Source: Cytophagaceae bacterium (lineage in GTDB: Bacteria > Bacteroidota > Bacteroidia > Cytophagales > Spirosomataceae). From it: a DNA stretch of 64,000 nt. Under the pieces are notes generated by a model. The model worked only from the letters and a program-made list of their open reading frames with translations. It did no database searches and was not told where the DNA came from. The DNA lies in NCBI GenBank assembly GCA_027486845.1, contig JAIXOL010000028.1, positions 124,001-188,000 of the forward strand, read 5' to 3'. This document shows positions 26,617 through 35,273 of this stretch, in pieces. A program made the translations under genes and the position numbers. The stretch's first letter is position 1. The number at the start of each line of letters is the position of its first letter.

Positions 26617-27351
26617 TTATTCAAACAATATATAAAGTGTAACCGTATGCGTTGTAAGACGTTCAACACCTTGCAGGGGTGTATTTTTGTTGTTAACTGG
26701 GTCAACTAAATTTTTGATGCCATGAGAAAAATGAATTTCGGGAGCAAATTTGAAATATTCTCTAAAAAATTCAATTCCTGTGCCATATTCTACACTAAAA
26801 TCACTAGTTTTTGTGACAAACTTCGATTTGTTTCTTCTGCTATTTGGGTTTGTTTCAACTCCGTAGCGAAGGCCGCCAAAAACATACATTCTTACATTTC
26901 CACGTCTTTCAGATTTGTATTTAAACATTATTGGAAGCTCAAACCAAGCAGTTTCTCGTAAGTCAGTGTTTTCTTTAAACTTATTTGGATCAATGTCTGG
27001 AAGAGCGGTGTCTATGTATTTATATTCTAATCTTCTTCCATAAATGGATACCGTAGGTAAAACCCTAAAATCAAAATAATCGTTGATTCTAAAATTAACC
27101 AACCCCCCCATTTTAAGTCCAAAAGTAGTAGGTGATGTAATGCTATAATAATTGTCTCTGTTGACAAAGTAATTATTAAATTTCACTTTGTAATAAGTAC
27201 TTGTTAGCCCCAAAAAATAGCCAAATCGAAGTGTTTTTGCATCGTAATCAGCCTGAAAATGGCGACGAGTTTCTTGAGCAAACACAGTTTGAGTCAGTAC
27301 TATTACTAAAAAAAAACTAAAAAATAATCTGAGAAAAGGGATGTTCTTCAT
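26617..27351 (-). CDS. porT: PorT-like outer membrane beta-barrel protein (type IX secretion/gliding)
   Basis: This 244-residue protein has a signal peptide ending near FAQETRRH and alternating beta strands (LRFGYFLGLTSTYYKVKF, FGLKMGGLVNFRIND, FGGLRYGVE, FSVEYGTGIEFF, VTLYILFE). The layout fits the PorT (SprT) family, an integral outer-membrane component needed for type IX secretion. Its position immediately downstream of ubiE/menG matches the synteny commonly seen for porT in Bacteroidota. Other 8-stranded outer-membrane proteins look similar, so context carries much of the assignment. Confidence 0.8.
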   Translation of the reverse strand: MKNIPFLRLFFSFFLVIVLTQTVFAQETRRHFQADYDAKTLRFGYFLGLTSTYYKVKFNNYFVNRDNYYSITSPTTFGLKMGGLVNFRINDYFDFRVLPTVSIYGRRLEYKYIDTALPDIDPNKFKENTDLRETAWFELPIMFKYKSERRGNVRMYVFGGLRYGVETNPNSRRNKSKFVTKTSDFSVEYGTGIEFFREYFKFAPEIHFSHGIKNLVDPVNNKNTPLQGVERLTTHTVTLYILFE

Positions 27352-27415
27352 AAATTTTCAAAAATAAGCGAACTGTTGATTGACCGTTTCTATTATTGAC
27401 AGTCATTAGCCAACA

Positions 27416-28174
27416 TCATGGCTTTTTACCAATATAAATTGAGCAAACGCCAAAAGTAAGCGGAATACATTTTGTCTGACGAAATCCTGCTTTTTCAAAC
27501 ACATTCAAGAAGTTTTCACCTTCTGGAAATGCCTTTACTGATTCGGGTAAATAACTATAAGCCGAGCTATCGTTTGATACTAATCGGCCTATGAAAGGCA
27601 GGATTGTCGCATTGTAAAAATTGTATAATTGCTTTATAACGGGAGCTTTGGGATTTGAAAATTCCATGACCATGCACGTTCCACCTGATTTGGTTACCCG
27701 ACACATATCGGTTAGACCTTTTTCTAGATTTTCAAAGTTACGCACTCCAAAAGAAACGATAACGGCATCGAAAGTATTGTTTTCAAACTGTAATTTCTCA
27801 GAATCACCCATTTGAAGTTCTATTTTGCTTTCTAAACCTAGTTTTTTCATTTTCTCACGTCCAAACGATAACATCCCTTCAGATATATCAACGCCTATCA
27901 CTTTTTCTGGTTTAAGTTGTTTTACAGCTTCAACGGCCAAATCGCCCGTACCCGTTGCAATATCCAAAATTAATTGTGGTTTTTCGGCACGCAACATCGA
28001 AATAGCCTTTTTTCTCCACCAAAAATCAATTCCACCACTGAGCAAATGGTTCAAGAAATCATATTTAGGCGAAACATTATCAAACATTTCGGCGATTTGC
28101 TCACGCTTGCTGCTATCTTTTTCTTTGTAAGGTACTACCATATATTTGCCGAACGATTTTTCGGAGTCGTTCAT
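27416..28174 (-). CDS. ubiE: demethylmenaquinone (ubiquinone/menaquinone) methyltransferase
   Basis: This 252-residue SAM-dependent methyltransferase carries the UbiE/COQ5 signatures: MFDNVSPKYDFLNHLLSGGIDFWWRK in split parts, the SAM-binding loop DIATGTGDLAVEAV, and the post-I segment VIGVDISEGML. Menaquinone is the respiratory quinone of Bacteroidota, so the reaction is most likely the last methylation in menaquinone synthesis (MenG function). A porT-like gene follows 64 bases downstream. Divergent ogt shares the upstream region, which has a -7-like element for each direction. Confidence 0.95.
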   Translation of the reverse strand: MNDSEKSFGKYMVVPYKEKDSSKREQIAEMFDNVSPKYDFLNHLLSGGIDFWWRKKAISMLRAEKPQLILDIATGTGDLAVEAVKQLKPEKVIGVDISEGMLSFGREKMKKLGLESKIELQMGDSEKLQFENNTFDAVIVSFGVRNFENLEKGLTDMCRVTKSGGTCMVMEFSNPKAPVIKQLYNFYNATILPFIGRLVSNDSSAYSYLPESVKAFPEGENFLNVFEKAGFRQTKCIPLTFGVCSIYIGKKP

Positions 28175-28193
28175 TAAGTTTAAAATAAGATAA

Positions 28194-28201
28194 CAAAATT
28201 A
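28194..28201 (-). promoter_or_regulatory. candidate -7 element for ubiE
   Basis: Read on the minus strand the sequence is TAATTTTG, a match to TAnnTTTG about 20 bases before the ubiE ATG. The -33 box is not clear. Confidence 0.3.
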
Positions 28202-28259
28202 CAAAACTACTAATTGATAACTGATTGAATATCAGAAAAGTTTTTCAGATATACTTTTG

Positions 28260-28267
28260 TATATTTG
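28260..28267 (+). promoter_or_regulatory. candidate -7 element for ogt
   Basis: TATATTTG is an exact TAnnTTTG match 28 bases before the chosen ogt ATG. No TTG lies at the ideal distance. Confidence 0.35.
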
Positions 28268-28294
28268 AAATTGAATGAGCAACGCTTAAAACTT

Positions 28295-28798
28295 ATGCAA
28301 TTTATCAAACATTATAGTTCTCCTATTGGGGTATTAGAAATTGTAGCAAATGATGATTTCTTGACGCAAGTACTGTTTCGGGAAGCTCAAAAGAAACCAA
28401 GCAGGCAGTTAGAAGAAACGCCCGAAAATTCGCTAATAATTGATCAGACAATCACGCAATTGGATGCTTATTTTGCTGGAAAACTAAAAGAGTTTAATTT
28501 GCCAATGATAACACAAGGAACTGATTTCCAGCGAAATGTATGGGAATATCTAAAAACTATTCCTTACGGTATAACGATTTCGTATCTTGAATTTTCTCGA
28601 AGAATCGGCAAAGAAAAAGCCATTCGAGCAGTTGGTACGGCCAATGGTAATAATCCTTTAACCATAATTTTACCCTGCCACCGAGTTATTGGGTCGGATG
28701 GTAGTTTGGTGGGCTACGGTGGCGACCTTTGGCGAAAAGAATGGTTGCTTCGCCATGAAGGAAGTTTACCTAATCAATCACAATTAGGTTTATTTTAG
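28295..28798 (+). CDS. ogt: methylated-DNA--protein-cysteine S-methyltransferase
   Basis: This 167-residue suicide repair protein removes O6-alkyl groups from guanine. The active-site motif PCHRVIGSDGSLVGYGGDLWRKEWLLRHEG is present in order, with the acceptor cysteine in PCHRV. The DNA-binding helix-turn-helix precedes it (YGITISYLEFSRRIGKEKAIRAVG). The start is the ATG at 28295 (MQFIKHYSSPIG), as upstream in-frame starts are TTG only and lie over a promoter element. It is a single gene, divergent from ubiE. Confidence 0.93.
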   Translation: MQFIKHYSSPIGVLEIVANDDFLTQVLFREAQKKPSRQLEETPENSLIIDQTITQLDAYFAGKLKEFNLPMITQGTDFQRNVWEYLKTIPYGITISYLEFSRRIGKEKAIRAVGTANGNNPLTIILPCHRVIGSDGSLVGYGGDLWRKEWLLRHEGSLPNQSQLGLF

Positions 28799-28851
28799 CA
28801 TCGCAGGCAACTAACAATTGAAATATCATTATACAAACTAATCAATAATCT

Positions 28852-30075
28852 ATGGAAACGGCTATTAATCAGTCTATCAAAAGCGAAAAACAATTTTCGT
28901 CATCTTCAAAAATCTTACTGGCCATTCCGCTCTATGTTTATGTGAGTGTAATTGCATCTATGTGCGTGATTCTAGGCATCTTGTGGGATATTGCTTGGCA
29001 CATGAGTATTGGCCGAGATGGACTATTTTCTGCTCCACACGTAGTAACTTATGTAGGTGCGGCAGCCGCAGGTGTTTTTTCGGGTTATCAAGTTTTGAAA
29101 ACTTCTTTTTGGGGAAATCAACTCGAAAAAGGCAAAATGGTGAAGTTTTGGGGTGTTTTTTACAGTTCACTGGGTGGACTTTTCTGTATTTGGGGCGGAA
29201 TCGCTTCGCTTACCTCGGCACCATTTGATGATTGGTGGCACAATACTTACGGTCTTGATGTGCAGATTCTTTCTCCACCACATGCAGTTTTGCTGTTGGG
29301 GCTAATGAGCGTACAAATGGGGGCGATGATAGCCGTTTTGGCGTTTCTTAATAGAAGTGAAAAAATAACATCGCTTTCAGCCGAGGAAAATACTACTCGC
29401 ACGAACCGTTTGCAATGGATGTTTATTTTTACGGCTGCTTTTCTAATCACTTCTATTTTCACATTTCTTTCTGAATCTTTGGGACGTTGGTCTATGCACG
29501 AGCCATCGTTTTATGAAGTTGCCAGTGTAGCATTTCCATTTATCTTATTCGCGGCGGGTCGAGCTTCAAACAAAAAATGGGGAGCTACCTATATATGTAT
29601 CATATTTTTGATTTTTCACTGGGCAGTTAATGCTACGCTAAGACTTTTGCCAGCCGAACCTCTTTTAGGGCCTATTCATAACAAAATCAGTACCTATCAA
29701 ACACTTGGCTTTCCGCTGCTATTATTTATTCCAGCATTTGTCACCGATTGGTTAAAAGATAAGTTTTCGACTAAAAACGATTGGATATTAGCATTCATTT
29801 TGGGCGGGGCTTATACGCTTGTTTTGCTCCTCACACATTATCCGTTTGGTACATTTTTGCACGAATCGTCATTGGCTCGCAATTGGTTTTTTGGAAGTAA
29901 CTCTTGGTCGTTTCAGAATGATGCTGACTGGGAATATCGCTTTAAGTTTGGCCCTTGGAGTAATAAAACATTGAATGAATGGTTAGTAGGTATTTCACTT
30001 TCATTTGTTTTTAGCTTTTTATCGACACGTATTGGTCTTGCTTGGGGAAATTGGATGAAACAAGTGCAGAGGTAG
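28852..30075 (+). CDS. polytopic membrane protein with duplicated Trp-His/Pro-His motif
   Basis: I cannot name this 407-residue protein. It has about ten hydrophobic segments. A motif is present twice: WDIAWHMSIGRDGLFSAPH (45-63) and DDWWHNTYGLDVQILSPPH (126-144), that is WHx3G(R/L)D followed by a Pro-His pair six to eight residues later, each at the edge of a membrane helix. Another histidine-containing loop, TFLHESSLARNWFFG, lies near residues 340-355. The paired histidines suggest a metal or heme site, or a protonatable pair, in an internally duplicated membrane protein. The next gene, 59 bases downstream, encodes a membrane-anchored protein with His-Met motifs and probably works with it. 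Confidence 0.8.
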   Translation: METAINQSIKSEKQFSSSSKILLAIPLYVYVSVIASMCVILGILWDIAWHMSIGRDGLFSAPHVVTYVGAAAAGVFSGYQVLKTSFWGNQLEKGKMVKFWGVFYSSLGGLFCIWGGIASLTSAPFDDWWHNTYGLDVQILSPPHAVLLLGLMSVQMGAMIAVLAFLNRSEKITSLSAEENTTRTNRLQWMFIFTAAFLITSIFTFLSESLGRWSMHEPSFYEVASVAFPFILFAAGRASNKKWGATYICIIFLIFHWAVNATLRLLPAEPLLGPIHNKISTYQTLGFPLLLFIPAFVTDWLKDKFSTKNDWILAFILGGAYTLVLLLTHYPFGTFLHESSLARNWFFGSNSWSFQNDADWEYRFKFGPWSNKTLNEWLVGISLSFVFSFLSTRIGLAWGNWMKQVQR

Positions 30076-30082
30076 TCCCCAA

Positions 30083-30195
30083 CCCCTAAAGGGGAGCAAA
30101 AAATAATAAAACACTAATAAAATAGATTATTCTAATGAAAAAGGTAAATATATTAAAATACATCTTAATCCTTCTCCTTAGCTCTCCTTTAGGGG
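30083..30195. repeat. inverted repeat bracketing the start of the His/Met-rich gene
   Basis: CCCCTAAAGGGGAGC (30083-30097) and GCTCTCCTTTAGGGG (30181-30195) are complementary at 14 of 15 positions. The second arm lies inside the signal-peptide codons of the gene at 30135. A related CCCCTAAAGTGAAGC occurs at 26244-26258. Confidence 0.6.
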
Positions 30196-31766
30196 CGGGG
30201 GGGCGGTTGTTTGCTCACATTGGTAGTGCAGGAGTTGTGCATGAAGGCAAAGCTGGAAATTACAGCGTTCAAATATATGTTGAGCCACCCGATGTGATTC
30301 CAGGAACAGCCAAAGTGTCGGTGATGGTCGATGGGAACGACATAAAAAGTGTAAAGATGAGTCCGATTTATTATTGGACTGGCGATGAAGGTTCGCCTCG
30401 CTCTGATGAAGGGGTTATGACCGAAGCGGGTAAATATGAAGGAAAAATTTGGCTCATGGAAAATGGTGCGGCCAGCGTGAAAGTAGTCATTGAAGGAGCA
30501 AGAGGAAAAGGTGAAGTGTTGATTCCGATTGCGGCACTTTCTACTGCTCAACGTCAACTACCAAGTTCGTTGGGTTGGATTTTGGCAGGTTTAGCTTTGC
30601 TTTTAGTAAGCATCATGACTACAATTATCGGAGCAAGTACGGGTGATAGTTTACTTAAAGTAGGAGAGTCTGAAAACAATTCAACTAAGAAACGCCGCAT
30701 AGTTGGCTCAACTATCGGAGCTTCGTTTTGTGGACTGCTATTATTTGGTGGAAATATGTGGTGGAATGCCGAAACGGCTGATTATCAACGAAATATTTAT
30801 CGTCCATATACCGCAACCTCGAATATTAGTTTTAGAGATGGACAGCGAATCTTGAACTTTAAAATAGATTCGTCGTCAGTAAAGGGTCGTTCGATGAGTT
30901 TTATTATTCCTGACCACGGGAAGTTAATGCACATGTTTTTGGTAAAAGAAGGCACGATGGAAGTATTTGCTCATTTGCATCCTTCTCGAAAAGACACGCT
31001 GACTTTTGAAGCTCCTTTGCCCAATATGCCCGCAGGAAAATATTTGATTTTTGCCGATGTATTGCGTTATCATAGCTTACAAAATACAATAACTGATACC
31101 GTGGAAATTCCACAAACGCAAAAAGTAAATGTATTACCAATGCTCACGGGTGATTCGGACGATACTTTTGTAGTGACAAATGCCATGAATAAAAAGGCTA
31201 ACTCGGAAATTGATGAAAGTATCACGATTTGTGGAAGCCCAGGTGTAAAAACCAAGCTGCAAGATGGTTCATGCATCGTATGGGAAGAAAAACCAAACCA
31301 AAAACTTATGGCTGGCAAAGTTTATGATTTAAAGTTTTCGGTGCTTGCTCCTGATGGGAAACCTGCCGAACTACAAACTTATTTGGGCATGATGGGACAC
31401 GCCGCAGTAATCAAAGATGACGGAAGTGTGTATATTCATTTGCATCCCAATGGTACATATTCGTCAACGGCTGTGCAAGTTTTGCAAAAACGTATCGACG
31501 AGACAAGCAATAAACGCCCGAACTTAAATAGTGCAAAGCGATTCAGAGATAGTGTTGATAATGTTTTGGCAAAACTTCAGACCATGACCGAAGCCGAACG
31601 AGATAAACTTTTAATGGGAAATATGAAACACGAAAGCAATGGGCATCATGGTGGCCAAGTTACATTTCCGTATGCCTTCCCTAAGGCTGGGCATTATCGA
31701 GTTTGGCTACAAGTCAAGCGTGAAGGGAAAATTCTGACAGGTGTTTTTGATGCGAATGTCATTTAA
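30135..31766 (+). CDS. membrane-anchored periplasmic protein with His/Met motifs (putative metal-related)
   Basis: This 543-residue protein has a signal peptide interrupted by an unusual SSPLGAGGR segment. A beta-rich domain follows (about 35-145), then two transmembrane helices (about 150-170 and 195-213) and a large C-terminal periplasmic part. Two related modules there carry HGKLMHMFLVKEG...VFAHLHPS (about 257-285) and LGMMGHAAVIKDDGSVYIHLHP (about 413-435). Such His/Met pairs occur in YtkA-like and heavy-metal-associated proteins, so copper or another soft metal is a reasonable guess. It lies just behind the His-motif membrane protein, likely in one operon. Function remains inferred. Confidence 0.75.
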   Translation: MKKVNILKYILILLLSSPLGAGGRLFAHIGSAGVVHEGKAGNYSVQIYVEPPDVIPGTAKVSVMVDGNDIKSVKMSPIYYWTGDEGSPRSDEGVMTEAGKYEGKIWLMENGAASVKVVIEGARGKGEVLIPIAALSTAQRQLPSSLGWILAGLALLLVSIMTTIIGASTGDSLLKVGESENNSTKKRRIVGSTIGASFCGLLLFGGNMWWNAETADYQRNIYRPYTATSNISFRDGQRILNFKIDSSSVKGRSMSFIIPDHGKLMHMFLVKEGTMEVFAHLHPSRKDTLTFEAPLPNMPAGKYLIFADVLRYHSLQNTITDTVEIPQTQKVNVLPMLTGDSDDTFVVTNAMNKKANSEIDESITICGSPGVKTKLQDGSCIVWEEKPNQKLMAGKVYDLKFSVLAPDGKPAELQTYLGMMGHAAVIKDDGSVYIHLHPNGTYSSTAVQVLQKRIDETSNKRPNLNSAKRFRDSVDNVLAKLQTMTEAERDKLLMGNMKHESNGHHGGQVTFPYAFPKAGHYRVWLQVKREGKILTGVFDANVI

Positions 31767-31851
31767 ACTTCATTATTTTTGATTTATACGCAAAAGGTTT
31801 AATGGTTCAAAGGTTTAGAGGTGCAAAGGTTCAGACGTGCAAAGGTTCAGA

Positions 31852-31917
31852 AGTACAAAGTACTGATAATGAAGTGATTAAGTATTTGTGTTTTCGCAAA
31901 CCATTTTTGTTTAAGTA
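31852..31917. repeat. dispersed intergenic element, copy B
   Basis: This is the partner of 17523-17588 (same length, about 52 of 66 bases equal by eye). Immediately upstream the word GTGCAAAGGTTCAG occurs twice in tandem (with TCAGACG between), and a looser version lies near 6757-6788 before smpB. Confidence 0.6.
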
Positions 31918-31943
31918 TAAAGCTGTTTTTTAGAAAAGTTACC

Positions 31944-31987
31944 AAAAAAAAGTCCCTTTCCGCATAGAGCAAAAAGGGATTTTTTTA
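31944..31987. terminator. bidirectional terminator before ccmF
   Basis: TCCCTTT (31953-31959) pairs with AAAGGGA (31973-31979). It is flanked by an A-run on the left and a T-run on the right, so it can end both the plus-strand operon and the minus-strand heme lyase gene. Confidence 0.75.
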
Positions 31988-32020
31988 TTGTTGGTATGTT
32001 AAAGATAGTTCATAGCCAAC

Positions 32021-34561
32021 TTATCCTTCAGCAGCCACAAGTTGAAAACGACGAACTGCTGCCAATGTGATACCCACAATTATCATAAAGAATCCTATCC
32101 AAAGAAGGTTAATGTGCGGCTTTTCGGTCGCTTTTAAGACGAGAAATTCTCGCTGACCTCGACTCACTGTAAAGGCGAATTTGCCCGAAACAGGGTCGAT
32201 TTTAGATAGTTGTAATCGAAGTCCCATTTCGTTGTTCACTTCGGGTTTGCTCCAAACTTCACGGTTTCGAATTGCAAAAACTGGACGCATTGTTATGGCT
32301 ACGTTTCTATCCAAAACTTTAACCGTTGCACGTGCCGCTGCGTCGCCTTCTGCCAATTGCATTCCATCAACTTCTCTGACTCCTTCTACGTTTTCAAGAA
32401 TCGCCACGTAGTCATTAATAAAAAAAGTATCACCAACCGCTACTGCAAATTCTTCTGGGCGACTCCAATCACGCTCATCTTCAGCAACTGGTGGACCAGA
32501 AACGAAAGCATAAATATCTTTATTCCAAAATTTCTTAATATCGGGAGAAAGTACTGTCCCCATTTTCTCGTTATCTTGTACACGTGGGTAAAGGTTAAAT
32601 TTCTTTCCGTCTTTATCTGAGTATTCAATCTGAAAATAGGTATTTTCGGCTTCATATTCGAGAGTATCACCACGTTTAAAATACGTTTTATCGCCATCCA
32701 CAACATCGGCACGGGCAATTCCTTTATAATTACTGCCAGGAACAGGCCAAACGTACTTTTTCTCGATATAACCTGGTGCATTTCGTACATCAACAAACTG
32801 ACCTTTGTAAGTAAATGAAAACTCACTCAATTCAGTCGGACGATTGAGCCACAACAAAGCATTTTCTTTGTTATCACTTTCGTTGGTAAAGATTTTTGCT
32901 CCTGAAAAATTCAAAGAAACTACTTTAGAGTAGCCAGAAGAAAACATGATTCCGATAAGCATCACTGCCAAACCAATATGTGTAATAGCACCTCCAGCTA
33001 CTTTGAATTTTCCTTTCAGAATATCTAATAAAATACTGCCATTTGCTGCAATACTAAACATCGCTGCGGTCAATAAAATAATATATTTCCAGTTATTCAC
33101 TTTGGCAAAGGTGATGATTAAAGCCGATAGTAAAAGACTGATTACGAGCGGGTTAATTAACTTATTGAGGCTGTCTTTTTGTACACGTTTCCACCAAAAA
33201 AACTGAGCAATGCCCGAAAGAGACGTAATCAGTACAAAAAACCACATCTGAAATTGCGTAAAGTGTTCGACTTGATTAGTCGGCAAAGCCATGTTGAGTT
33301 TTGCTCCAAAAATTTCACCTATTTTATTGTAAACAGGAATCGAAGTCGTAACAATTACTTGAAAACTCGCCAAGCAAAGCATCAAAACTCCCGAAAATAC
33401 CCAAAATTCGCGAGAAAATGTTGAGATTTCTGCTTCATCTTGTGGTAAATGTTTCCAACGAATCGTAGAAAGTACCACCGAAACAACAATGAAAGTCAAT
33501 AAATAAATCAATAGCTGCCCCGAAAGCCCTAAGTCAGTAAATGAGTGAACCGACGCATTGCCAAGAATACCACTTCGAGCTAAAAACGTTGAGTAAACAA
33601 TCAATATAAATTGAGCGATAACCAAAATAATAGTATATTTCAATGCTGTGCTGTTTTTACGAGCCATAAGCATTGTGTGGAAACTTCCAACCAAAACCAA
33701 CCAAGGCACGTAAACTGCATTTTCTACGGGGTCCCAGTTCCAATATCCACCAAAGTTGAGGGTTTCGTAAGCCCAAATACCACCCATCATAATTCCTGTT
33801 CCGAGAACAACCGCTGCTGTCAATGTCCAAGGTAAAGCAGGTTTTATCCATTCTGTATATTGTTTTTTCCAAAGTCCTGCCATACAAAATGCAAACGGCA
33901 CGAGGGTCATCGCAAAACCCAAAAACAGGGTAGGCGGGTGAATCACCATCCAATAGTTTTGAAGTAAAGGGTTCAGGCCATTACCGTCTTTTGGTATAAA
34001 ATCTGGGTTTGTTTTCCAAATCGGAATATTCGGCATTGATTCTCTTAAAGTCAAAAAAGGCGAACTTCCAATCTTGAAATCTCCCCAAATCACGACACCC
34101 AAAATCATCGAAGCCAAGAAAACCTGTACTAGAGCAAAAATTGTCATAGTTGGAGCTTCAATGCTGGCATTGCGAGTTTTGCGAAGAGTAGTGTTAATCA
34201 ACAAAACACCTAAAACAACATTCCAAAACATCCACAATAAAAAGCTACCCTCTTGGTCTTGCCAAAAACACGAAATGGCATATCCAAGCGGCAAACTCCA
34301 TGAAGAGTTGTCCCAAGCGTAATGATATTCAAAATAATGATTGAAAATAATGCTCAACAATGAAGCACAAATAGTAAAAATAGCCAAAGTATGGACATAA
34401 AATGCACCACGAGCAAATTTTAGCCATTGGTCAGTTGCTTGCTTATCTTTTAAAACTTCTGGACTAGTAGCTTGCCAGTAGGCAAAAGTAGAAACAATGG
34501 CAGCTACAAAAGAGATAATCACGGAAATATGTCCGATATTTCCAAGGTATGGTCTTAACAT
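32021..34561 (-). CDS. cytochrome c biogenesis heme lyase, CcmF/CcsA type
   Basis: This 846-residue polytopic protein contains the tryptophan-rich heme-handling motif of the CcmF/CcsA superfamily (GGYWNWDPVENAVYVPWL) and an upstream histidine-containing loop (YWMVIHPPTLFLGFAMTL). Another tryptophan-rich stretch, YHYAWDNSSWSLP, lies near the N-terminus. After about 15 helices a large periplasmic domain (about 570-800) precedes the final helix. The family ligates heme to apocytochrome c. I start at ATG 34561 (MLRPYLGNIGHI), a typical CcmF N-terminus; ten extra codons upstream are unlikely. A small membrane protein is encoded upstream on the same strand. Confidence 0.9.
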   Translation of the reverse strand: MLRPYLGNIGHISVIISFVAAIVSTFAYWQATSPEVLKDKQATDQWLKFARGAFYVHTLAIFTICASLLSIIFNHYFEYHYAWDNSSWSLPLGYAISCFWQDQEGSFLLWMFWNVVLGVLLINTTLRKTRNASIEAPTMTIFALVQVFLASMILGVVIWGDFKIGSSPFLTLRESMPNIPIWKTNPDFIPKDGNGLNPLLQNYWMVIHPPTLFLGFAMTLVPFAFCMAGLWKKQYTEWIKPALPWTLTAAVVLGTGIMMGGIWAYETLNFGGYWNWDPVENAVYVPWLVLVGSFHTMLMARKNSTALKYTIILVIAQFILIVYSTFLARSGILGNASVHSFTDLGLSGQLLIYLLTFIVVSVVLSTIRWKHLPQDEAEISTFSREFWVFSGVLMLCLASFQVIVTTSIPVYNKIGEIFGAKLNMALPTNQVEHFTQFQMWFFVLITSLSGIAQFFWWKRVQKDSLNKLINPLVISLLLSALIITFAKVNNWKYIILLTAAMFSIAANGSILLDILKGKFKVAGGAITHIGLAVMLIGIMFSSGYSKVVSLNFSGAKIFTNESDNKENALLWLNRPTELSEFSFTYKGQFVDVRNAPGYIEKKYVWPVPGSNYKGIARADVVDGDKTYFKRGDTLEYEAENTYFQIEYSDKDGKKFNLYPRVQDNEKMGTVLSPDIKKFWNKDIYAFVSGPPVAEDERDWSRPEEFAVAVGDTFFINDYVAILENVEGVREVDGMQLAEGDAAARATVKVLDRNVAITMRPVFAIRNREVWSKPEVNNEMGLRLQLSKIDPVSGKFAFTVSRGQREFLVLKATEKPHINLLWIGFFMIIVGITLAAVRRFQLVAAEG

Positions 34562-34690
34562 GATAAATATTTTTTTAATGGCTCTATGCAATCAGTGGTC
34601 GGCTATCGGCTTTTGTTTTTGCTAAAATATATGCCAAAAATACTTAAGTAACAGCCGAAAGCCGACTGCCGAAGTTTGACTGCCAAAATA

Positions 34691-35128
34691 TCAACCTAAC
34701 CAAGTTGACCAAGGAATACGGCTAAGAATTAATACCAATGCTATACCAAAGAAAATAGCAGTTTGCTTAAATTTGCGACCATTACCAACTGCACGCTTTA
34801 CACGAACATTACCGATTGTAACTAAAGCAACAGCTATTATATTTGTTGTGGGGTGTTCGATATAAGCTTTTCTCAAAATACTATCCTTCATTGTTAGTTT
34901 CATGTCAGAAAAGGCTGCCTGAGCTCCTGGAGAAACAAACAATAAGATTAAGCCCAACAAAAACATTGTGTGCGTGGCAATCAAAGCAAATTTGTTGATT
35001 TTGAGATGATTAGCTTCAAAACTTTTCTCACTTGTAGAGCCAATAATTCCGTTGAAAGTAGCTGCTGCCAACAATGCAAGTGCTGCAAAAGCAAAATATG
35101 AGTGAATTGGTTGGATGATTGAGTACAT
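34691..35128 (-). CDS. small four-helix membrane protein
   Basis: This 145-residue protein has four hydrophobic segments (about 7-28, 43-66, 93-108 and 120-140) with a histidine at the start of the first helix region (IQPIHSYFAFAALALL) and another in ALIATHTMFLLG. Similar small proteins in Cytophagales are sometimes labelled cytochrome b-like, but I cannot confirm heme binding. It lies upstream of the CcmF-type gene on the same strand with a 130-base gap, so a link to cytochrome assembly is possible. The reading frame is well supported by its hydrophobic pattern. Confidence 0.75.
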   Translation of the reverse strand: MYSIIQPIHSYFAFAALALLAAATFNGIIGSTSEKSFEANHLKINKFALIATHTMFLLGLILLFVSPGAQAAFSDMKLTMKDSILRKAYIEHPTTNIIAVALVTIGNVRVKRAVGNGRKFKQTAIFFGIALVLILSRIPWSTWLG

Positions 35129-35273
35129 ATTTAATGTTTATATAAAATGATGTAATAAAAAATTTGTGCGAAGTTACGTTATAAACGCTGAATAACATAA
35201 CTTCGTAGATACAGGTTTTGTTACATTTATGGGGCGACCATCCTGTACGCAAAAGTATTTAGCTCAATAAAAT

